Assembly (NCBI RefSeq): GCF_004664715.2 | Contig: NC_051079.1 | Coordinates: 60,008,660-60,072,659 of the forward strand | DNA from: Peromyscus leucopus | Taxonomy: Eukaryota; Chordata; Mammalia; Rodentia; Cricetidae | Direction of reading: 5' to 3' | Length of the DNA stretch: 64,000 nt | Shown: positions 56,592-64,000 of the stretch, piece by piece | Layout of the letters: every line of letters starts with the position of its first letter | How positions within the stretch are numbered: the first letter of the stretch is position 1 | Program-made: the position numbers and the translations under genes | The notes under the pieces: generated by a model | Seen by the model: the letters and a program-made list of their open reading frames with translations, nothing else | Told to the model about the DNA's origin: nothing | Database searches by the model: none

Positions 56592-56839
56592 ATTTAGTGT
56601 AATATTGGATACAAAAATGGGTACTTTTACTTCTTTTTCTATTTTCTTCCCTTCTTTTTCTTTTTTCTATTATGGTATTCCCTCCCTTTAATCCTTCCAG
56701 GACCTCCCCTCCCTTTTTTTCCTTCCCATCCATATCCACTCCATTTCACACTCTCATTAGAAAACAAAAACTTTCCTAAGGGTTAATAATAAAATATAAT
56801 AAGACAAAACAAAAATTAGTACAAATAAACACAAGATAT

Positions 56840-57230
56840 ACAAGTATTTAATTTAAGTTGATTTTGGCTTTATGGAATTTTGATGGGAATTACATTGAAT
56901 ATGCAGATTTTTTTTCCAGAGATGAGGACCCAACCCAGGGCCTTATGCTTGCTAGGCAAGTGCTCTACCACTGAGCTAAATCCCCAAGCCCACAGATTGT
57001 TATTGATGAGAAAGCAACCGATTTTGGCAAGTTATATGAATAAATCAGAAATGAACATGGTTGAGCAAGTGTCTCTGCAGTAAGATGAAGCATCCTTTGG
57101 TATATGACCAAAAGTGATATAGCTATTTAAATCTGTACCCCATATTTAAATTGGATTATTTGATTTTTGATATCCATTTTTGAGGATATATATATATAGG
57201 ATGTTAGTCCTCTATTATGAATGATGGCAC
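56840..57230 (-). mobile_element. L1 ORF2 fragment, antisense, split by an ID element
   Basis: ttttgatgggaattacattg parallels the antisense L1 word at 7,125 (ttttgatggggattgcattg). L1-like sequence resumes after the ID. Confidence 0.5.
56908..56990 (-). mobile_element. ID SINE, antisense
   Basis: On the minus strand: GGCTTGGGGATTTAGCTCAG, TGGTAGAGCACTTGCCTAGC and an A-rich end. This is the tRNA-Ala-related ID core. CAGATT flanks both sides. Confidence 0.92.
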
Positions 57231-57289
57231 CCTTTGCCTTACAGAAACTTTCCATGTGTGTCTTTCTCTTCCTTTACCCCATAATTTCT

Positions 57290-57868
57290 GTTCTAGTTAC
57301 TTCTGTGATAAGCAGTCTGACCAAAAGCTACTTGGAGAGGAAATGGTTCATTTGACTTACACATCTGGTTCACAGTCCATCAATGATAAAAGTTACAGTA
57401 ATGTTAATCAGGAAAGAAAATATGAAGGAATGCAATTTGCTGACTGATTCATGTTTGTCCCTAGCTGATTTTCTTCTACAGTCCAGAAAACATTGCTTAA
57501 TAAAATGGGCTCCTACATCAATTGTGAGGGGCCATCCCCATGTTTCCCTAGCGTACTCTTCAGCAGGAGCAGCAGCAAATATTAGTTAGAAGGAGAGAGG
57601 GGAGAGAAAACGATAAAAAAAAATACAGGGTAGCCTTGAGAGTGGTGGAGCAAAAGATCACCCCCCCTCTCCAGCACAGCCAAGTGCAGACCATCTCAGA
57701 CACCTGGTACTCAGGCCTGTGATCCAATCATCCTCTTTATGCAGAACTGCTGGTAACACCACGAGGAAACCCAAATGGGCTCCAACAATCAATGCAATCA
57801 AGACAATTCCTCACAGAGATGTCCTGAATTAAGTCTGTCCTCTCAGATAACTCTAGACTCTGTCAAGT
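57290..57868 (-). mobile_element. Medium-reiterated rodent repeat (RMER1-like)
   Basis: gttacttctgtgataagcag, caaaagctacttggagagg, tcacagtccatcaatgataa, then the A-rich end and aactctagactctgtcaag. A diverged copy with an internal insertion. Confidence 0.55.
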
Positions 57869-57895
57869 TGGAAAAAAAAAAAAAAAAAAAAAAAA
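57869..57895 (+). repeat. Poly-A tract
   Basis: Run of about 25 A between two medium-reiterated copies. Confidence 0.9.
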
Positions 57896-57914
57896 CAATA
57901 CCTTGGTTATTTTT

Positions 57915-58260
57915 TCATTGTTTTGAGAAAGCACACTAACAAAAGCAACTTAAGGGAAAGAGGGTTTATTTTTGACTTACAGTTTCCGAGGGATGCAGTC
58001 CCTTGTGGCAGAGAAGACATAGCCATAGCAGCAAACAGGGAAGTCACAGTGGCAAGAGCAGGAAACTGGTTCATGACGTTGTCCTTGTACTCACGAAGCA
58101 AAGAGAACATGAAGTGAGACCGAGCTACAAAGTCTCAAGGCCTACCACCATCAACTCCGTCCCTCTACTGAGGCTCCACCTTCTTAAAGATCCCATTAGT
58201 TGGAGATGGAGTGTTGAAATATGAGCACTGACAGGATCATAAAACCCTCAAAGCCAAATT
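57915..58260 (-). mobile_element. Medium-reiterated rodent repeat (RMER1-like), second adjacent copy
   Basis: cactaacaaaagcaacttaa, gggtttatttttgacttac, gtggcagagaagacatagcc and aggcctaccaccatcaactc follow the family's order. Confidence 0.5.
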
Positions 58261-59340
58261 CACCTTCAGAAAGGAAACATTTGTAACAATGTAGCCAAAC
58301 CAGAAGAACACTACACTAATTGGAATAATTCAGACACACGAATGCAAATATACAATCTCTGCAGCAAATCAACATTGAAACCAACAGGTCCACGGTAATT
58401 TTTCATCTCCAAGGGTATGGCATGGTGTTTAGGGAGAATAAGCACCTGTTGTTTAAAGGATACTAACTTTCGGTTAACAGATGAACGTATCCTAGGGCCT
58501 TCTTTCTCAGCAGAGTGAATACAGCTAATATAATCTATTCTTTCTATTGGCAGAGAAAGATAAAATATAATGTCTTCTCTTCTTATAAACACAATGACAA
58601 GCTTTAGAAGCTACTCAGAGATTAATCAGTCAGATTTGGAAATTATTTCACAACATATAAATACACTAAAATATTATATTGTAAATTGTACATGTAATTT
58701 TTATTTGTCAGTCATATTTCAACACACCTAGAAAGTAAAACAAACAAAGTAAAACGTTGGAAAGTGTCTCCCTGGGACAGCAGGTTGGATTAAGATAAAG
58801 AAGGGATCATTTTAGCAAGGGTAATGATAAGATGGTAAGTTCATGGGTGAGAAAAGGCTGTGCTCCCAACAACCAAATGCAAACAAATGGAGAAAATAAT
58901 TTCATGAGTATTACTCAAGTCAGTCAAACACACCCCCAATGCAAATAAGCATAACATGCCCTTTAGAAACAAAGTAAAAGAGAAATAGAAATAAGTCATA
59001 ATTTTTGAGATTAAACAAGAAAAGCTGGTAGCTGGACATTAAAAATGTGTCCCTGCATTGACTTAAGATGAACCACTGTCTAAGTACTTCTATGGATTGT
59101 TTTATATTGGAGTTTCTAAAATTATGGTTTTGTGTTTTATTTTCCTCTGTATGATTTTTCGTACAGGACCATTTCTAAAGGGTTAGACACATAGAACACT
59201 ACATGACAGAGTAATATATATATCAACAGTAAAAAAAATCAATGAATATTTGTAGAAATAGATCATCATTATCCTCAATAAATACTCAATAAATCATATT
59301 CTCACATAGAGCTCTTAAGATTTGTAATACTGTATTTTTG
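58261..59340. other. No recognisable feature
   Basis: Complex AT-rich sequence. ORFs up to 93 aa (58,592-58,311 -) without a recognised motif. Confidence 0.35.
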
Positions 59341-59356
59341 TTTTTATTTTCTTTAT

Positions 59357-59390
<34 letters not shown>

Positions 59391-59391
<1 letters not shown>

Positions 59392-59538
59392 GTTTTTCGA
59401 GACAGGGTTTCTCTGTGTAGCTTTGAGTCTTTTCCTGGAACTCACTTGGTAGCCCAGGCTGACCTCGAACTCACAGAGATCCGCCTGGCTCTGCCTCCCA
59501 AGTGCTGGGATTAAAGGCGTGTGCCACCACCGCCCGGC
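59391..59538 (-). mobile_element. B1 SINE, antisense, full length, young-looking
   Basis: Preceded by a run of about 32 T (A tail). 'cgagacagggtttctctgtg', 'gacctcgaactcacagagat', 'caagtgctgggattaaaggc', 'ccaccaccgcccggcc' is close to the B1 type seen elsewhere in the window, with few differences. Confidence 0.96.
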
Positions 59539-59544
59539 CTATTT

Positions 59545-60400
59545 TCATTTTCTTTATTCTTAAAATGACTTTACTCATCCTTTGAGAATTTCATACAGCA
59601 TATTTTGAGCATATTCTTTCTCCTCTTCCAAATTCTAATAGGTCCTCCCCTACCTCCCTATACATCTGAATTCATGTTTTATCATTTAAAAAAAAGTTCC
59701 AGAGCTGGAGAGGTGGCTCAGGGGTTAAGAGCACTGGCTGCTCTTCCAGAGGTTCTGCGTTCAACCAGCAACCACATGACAGCTCACAACCATCTATGGT
59801 GAAATCAGATGTCTTCTTCTGGCATGCAGGTATACATGCAGAATACTTATACATAAAATAGAAATAAGTAAAAAAAAAAAAAAATTAAGTCCCCAAACAA
59901 CATGCATGGAGTAAGATTTGTGTTGGCCAACTACTCCTGCTCATGGAGCCTGTGATGTGTTGCTATTTCCTTATCACTCCAAAGGAGATAATTTTTCCCT
60001 CTTGCTATGGCTGTCAATTGAGAATAGCTTCTTGGCTAAGGGTGGGACCATCTGTGCACTTCCCCTCTCTTGTATTGGGATTTTGTCAGGTTTGATTTTG
60101 TGTAGATCTTATGCATGCTGTTCACAGTCTCCCTGAGGTCCTGTGTGCATCTGCCCTGTTGTGTCTAGAAAAATGCTGTTTCCTTGAAGTCATTTACCAT
60201 CCCTGTCTCTTAAATCTTTTCTTCTGCGTCTTCCACATAGATACCTGAACTTTGAGGGGAGACGTGTGACATAGGCCTGAATGCTCTGAAGTGCCTTATT
60301 CTCTACATATTGATCAAATGTGGTTTTTGTGTTAATTACCATCTACTGCCAAAAGAAACTTCTCTGATGAGCGATGTAATATTTTTTTAAAGTCTTCTAA
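59545..60400 (-). mobile_element. LINE-derived sequence (rodent L1 3' region), antisense, with B2 insertion
   Basis: cctttgagaatttcatacag, aatagcttcttggctaaggg, cttatgcatgctgttcacag and gttgtgtctagaaaaatgct resemble a common antisense rodent L1-associated block. The identity is less sure than for the other L1 pieces. Confidence 0.4.
59703..59890 (+). mobile_element. B2 SINE, sense
   Basis: 'gctggagaggtggctcagg', 'gagcactggctgctcttcc', 'cagctcacaaccatctatgg', 'tcttcttctggcatgcagg', A-rich tail. Confidence 0.93.
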
Positions 60401-62239
60401 ATTTTGATGGTTTTCCAATTACAGAGAAATTGCAGATACTATTGAAAAATACCTCCTACACTACTATATCCAGATTCTTTTGCTATCAACATCCAGTGAT
60501 TTGAGTGCATTTGTCATAATTAATGAACCAATACTGATACATAGTTGTTAATTAAAGACATGACTTATGCATATTTCTTAAATTTTCACATAGAGTGAGT
60601 TTTCTGTTCTAAGATTATATCCACCCAAGATACGATATTTAGTCATGTATCTTTGGGACTCTTGTGACCATGCCAATGCGGCTGACCTTGTTGTTTTAGT
60701 TGACTTTGAGAGTTTTGAAAAGTACTATTCAGGTATTTTGTAGAAGATCTTCCAGTGAGTAGGTGTGTGCTTGTTTGTGTGACATTTTTCTAGCGTGTGA
60801 GCTAGGGCTGTGTGATTGGGAGAAAGAAGCACAGCAGTAAAGTGCTATTTTGATCATATCACATCAGCTATCCTTAGTTGAGCCTAATATTGTAGATGCT
60901 GACCTCATCACTTGGCTGAGATGATGCCTGTCAGATTTCTTCACTGTAAATTTGCTCTTTAGTTACCCTTTCTCTGTCCTGTCCTCTGGAAGGAAGTTAC
61001 TTATGTAGATATATTTAAGGGGCTAGGAATTGTGTTGTGGTTATTTAAGGGTGTAACATTTCATAAATCATTTTAAATCCTCCTGGATCTACAGCTTAAT
61101 TCTTTTATTTTTTATGATTGTGAAGTCATTATATTTATTGTGACCTCCAAATTATAATCTAATAGTTATGGTGTTTCTTAAACTGTTCCAATTGGGGCTG
61201 TTGGAGTCCCCAGTTTTTATCTGTGTCTTTTTTATATAATTTCATCACTTGGAATTTCTTTGGGGGACATCTTCTTATTTGTTGGTACCATAAGAAGCTA
61301 CTCAAGTTACCTTAAATTTCTTAATAAACTTAATAAACTTGATTATATTTATAAAGATGCATAAAAATATTTACTGTCAAGGAGTAGTTCTGAAGACAGC
61401 TATGGGAAAGTTTGTAACAAAGCAAAAAACAAAAACCAATGGAGAAAGAACCGAACACAAATAAAAACTTTTCTTTTCTCTTCATTTTACAGAAAATTAG
61501 TCTTGCTCCAGAGAGCAATTCAGCCATATCAGGAATCCTTTCAAATTTTGCCTCTAGCTGTTTGGAGCTGGCTGATAACATGCAGTGTGATATAAATATT
61601 GCACAGCTCTATATTTCAATGTTATTCATCTGATTATATGAGGGAGCTCACTGAAAGGTGGTTTCAGAATTTAAAACAAAACTATTTTAAAGCAACAATC
61701 TGATTTCATCTAGGAAATTATCCCATCATTCCCTGGAAGAAGTAAACCGTTTGATAACATCACCATATGGATATTTTAGTTACCATTCAAAGTGTAGCCC
61801 AACATTTATTCTCTAAAGATGCAAGCCTTTTATAAAAATATTTCTATAGTCGGTTCACAATTTTTATCTTCTTGCCTTTTTTAGAATTAAATGTGAGATT
61901 TTGCTAAAATTAATTGAAAACTGGAACTAAACTCACATAAATACCAGTAGAAATTTATAGTCCTTTAATTCTAATTAGAATAACAGTTTTAATTATAAGA
62001 AGAATTAGAAAGAGTTCATTTTCAACATTGTTATAATAATTATAACATATTTATTACCTAAATTATACATATATTTACTATTTAATAAAATTATTAAAGT
62101 ACCTCCATGAGGAGAAAAATCATTTTTTCCTAAGGAAGGTAAATTTCAAAGCATTATAAGGTTGACTGGCAGCAATCGGAATGCAAATTTTGAGGATCAG
62201 ATTGTTAATGGCTAAAGATTCACTGACTGTAATGTTAAT
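60401..62239. other. No recognisable feature
   Basis: AT-rich, single-copy-looking DNA, very AT-rich at 61,850-62,110. No supported ORF. Confidence 0.4.
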
Positions 62240-62575
62240 CTCCACTGGCAACAGGATCAGATTTAGAGTCACCATAGGAACACAAGTTTGGGTGCATCTC
62301 TGAGGGTGTTTCTAGGCATACTCTGAATTGAATGTGAGTGACTTCATCCTGTGGGCTGTGGTCCCATATAATCAAAAGGAGAAAACACGCTGAATATCAA
62401 TATACTTTTCTCTTTGCTTCCTGATTCACGGTGTGACCAACTGCTTCCTGCAGCCCTCACAGCCACACCCTCCCTGTTAGGATGGGCTCAGCCCTCACAG
62501 TGTGAGCCCAAATCCTCTTCTTTCCTTCAGTGGCTTGTTTCACCACAGCAGTGAGAAAAGTAACTGATGCGCTAA
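62240..62575 (+). mobile_element. Medium-reiterated rodent repeat
   Basis: gtttgggtgcatctctgagg, tctctttgcttcctgattc, ggtgtgaccaactgcttcct and cagcagtgagaaaagtaact follow the same plan as 52.3 kb and 62.7 kb. Confidence 0.55.
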
Positions 62576-62704
62576 TCAACGGTTTACTAAGTAACTTGCA
62601 TAGTTCAGACTTTGCTTTCCTGCAGTAAGGCAGGTATGTTTTCACAAAGAATAACAGACCCGTCTTGAATACAGTAAAGGAACTATGACATATATTTGTG
62701 TTTC

Positions 62705-63050
62705 CAAGGCTGTGGTTTGAGATTAAGTGTCCCCCATAGACCTATGTGACTGAACACTTGGCCCCTGGCTGATGGTATTGTTCATAATCATTTTAGAACC
62801 TTTAGGAGGAGAAAGTTTGGACAAAGTGGGTCAGTTGGAGCTGGCCTTGAGGATTTATAGACTGGCCTCACTTCTTTTCACTCTGCTTCCTGACTGTGTG
62901 TGCAATGTGAAGAGCCAGAGCCCTGCTCCTGCTGCCTTGCCCTCTGAATCAAGATGGAATGTATCCCCTTGAGCTGTAAGCCAGAATAAACCCCTCCTTC
63001 CTTTAATCATTTCTTGTCAGATATCAAAGCAATGAGAATAGTAACCAATA
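62705..63050 (+). mobile_element. Medium-reiterated rodent repeat, same family as 1.2 kb
   Basis: gtggtttgagattaagtgtc, cttcctgactgtgtgtgcaa and gctgtaagccagaataaacc mark it. The layout resembles the nested element at 1,206-1,774. Confidence 0.55.
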
Positions 63051-63344
63051 CCCCAACTTATGGTATGAATGAACAAGCAAGCTAAGAGGGGCTGTCATTA
63101 CATTAGCCTCCTTGCATATACACTTCCTTTCATAACCAGAATGTTGTTTTTAAAATGAACATTTAAATCTGACTTCATAAAATTCCATCAGGCTTAAGCT
63201 GTTCTTTCCCCATTGCTTACAGGGTCACAGTTTGGCTTTGAGTAACTTTAAGACCCATGCCCCCAAGGCTATCTTCCCTCAGACTCTGCTTTATCACCTG
63301 CCTTCCAGCAGGCTAAGAGACAGCTATCCTTTTGCACATGCCTG

Positions 63345-63525
63345 CATTTCTCAAACTTCAGTTGGCATTAGAATTGCCTGGGCATCTGGTTAGATAGATC
63401 CCAAGGACCCAGCACATAGCATTTTTTGATTCAATAGGTCTTCAAGAAGAGCTAAAGCTTGCATTTCCATTGAATTCCCTTTCAAATGTTTTCCCAAGTG
63501 ATGCAAATACAGCTGGTCTAAGAGT
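63345..63525 (+). mobile_element. MER5A-like hAT-Charlie MITE
   Basis: tctcaaacttcagttggcat, agaattgcctgggcatctgg, ttgattcaataggtctt, gcttgcatttcc and cccaagtgatgcaaatacag appear in the order of the old eutherian MER5A repeat. It is the only repeat here that I take to predate rodents. Confidence 0.7.
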
Positions 63526-64000
63526 ATAGAGGAGCTCAGATGTTCAGAATTGTTCTACCTGTATTTGTTCATGCTCTAGTATTTGCAAATTCTGCCCTCA
63601 AATGTCTGTTTTTCACACTGAAAGACCAGTAAGTAGTACTTACAATTTGATCACATGGGCAAAGCAATCCCAAATGTCAGTCAATACATGAATTTACACT
63701 ATGTCCAGGGAACATATTTTCCTTACATGAAAGTTGCTAGAACAAAAATATTCCTCTCAGTGGTCTGCAGTAATCAAATTAATTTGTCAATTTGCAGGTA
63801 CAATGTTATTTTCTCTAATTTATACAGAACTGAAACATGTATTATTTTATTAGTTTCCACAAAGGAAAGTCAAAGAAAATTCAATATTCATAGTTAAAAC
63901 TGCTTGTATAAATTCAAGAACAAACTCACCATGTCATGATCTTATGAATTTTAAAAATAATTTAGTTGCATCATTTTGGTGTTTTTAGCTGTATACTTCA

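Noticed and set aside
56908..56990. tRNA-like promoter boxes in ID and B2 elements
   Set aside because: These are SINEs derived from tRNA, with A-rich tails and flanking duplications, not tRNA genes.

Overview
This window is non-coding rodent nuclear DNA, intergenic or intronic, dense in transposons. No host protein-coding gene, host exon or structural RNA gene could be recognised. The SINE set (7SL-type B1, B2/B3, an ID element), rodent L1 LINEs and class II (ERVK, betaretrovirus-like) endogenous retroviruses place it in a muroid rodent. The B1 ending 'CCACCACCGCCCGGC' and the LTR families lean towards a cricetid (hamster, vole or deer-mouse group) rather than Mus. That placement is an inference from repeat style, not a species call.

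Layout. 1-5.2 kb: L1 3' ends, plus a triple nest of a B1 inside one medium-reiterated repeat inside another. 5.7-8.6 kb: an antisense L1 with recognisable ORF2 reverse-transcriptase blocks, broken by an LTR fragment. 8.6-16.2 kb: mostly single-copy-looking AT-rich DNA. 16.2-19.4 kb: repeats and a large TTC/TCC tract on a B1 tail. 19.9-33.3 kb: one old sense-strand L1, split near its 3' part by a 7.6-kb provirus. 33.3-39.5 kb: more L1, SINEs and an unusual head-to-head ERV/LTR structure. 39.5-47.4 kb: mainly single-copy DNA with one L1 tail and one solo LTR. 47.4-48.5 kb: 3' end of a second ERV. 48.8-58.3 kb: L1, LTR, SINE and DNA-transposon remnants. 58.3-64 kb: low repeat density, with B1, B2, medium-reiterated repeats and a MER5A-like element.

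The main object is the minus-strand provirus at 24,651-32,234. It has two 321-bp LTRs differing at 13 positions by my count, and a 6-bp target duplication ACAACC inside the host L1. It has a lysine-tRNA-type primer-binding-site stub, a gag remnant (coiled coil, capsid, two CCHC knuckles), a textbook -1 frameshift signal (GGGAAAT plus an 8-bp hairpin), and a fused protease-RT ORF of 668 aa with DTGAD and YMDD. RNase H and integrase remnants follow, then a polypurine tract. It lacks matrix, a recognisable dUTPase and envelope. Stops, frameshifts and a substitution in the RNase H active site make it a defective fossil.

The most unusual signals are the frameshift cassette, the 18-nt patch shared between the PBS junction and the capsid region, and the inverted PPT-LTR-start/PBS-LTR structure at 39.02-39.51 kb. 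A 3' internal module is also shared by two ERVs that carry different LTRs, and LTR families have built B1-derived cassettes into U3.
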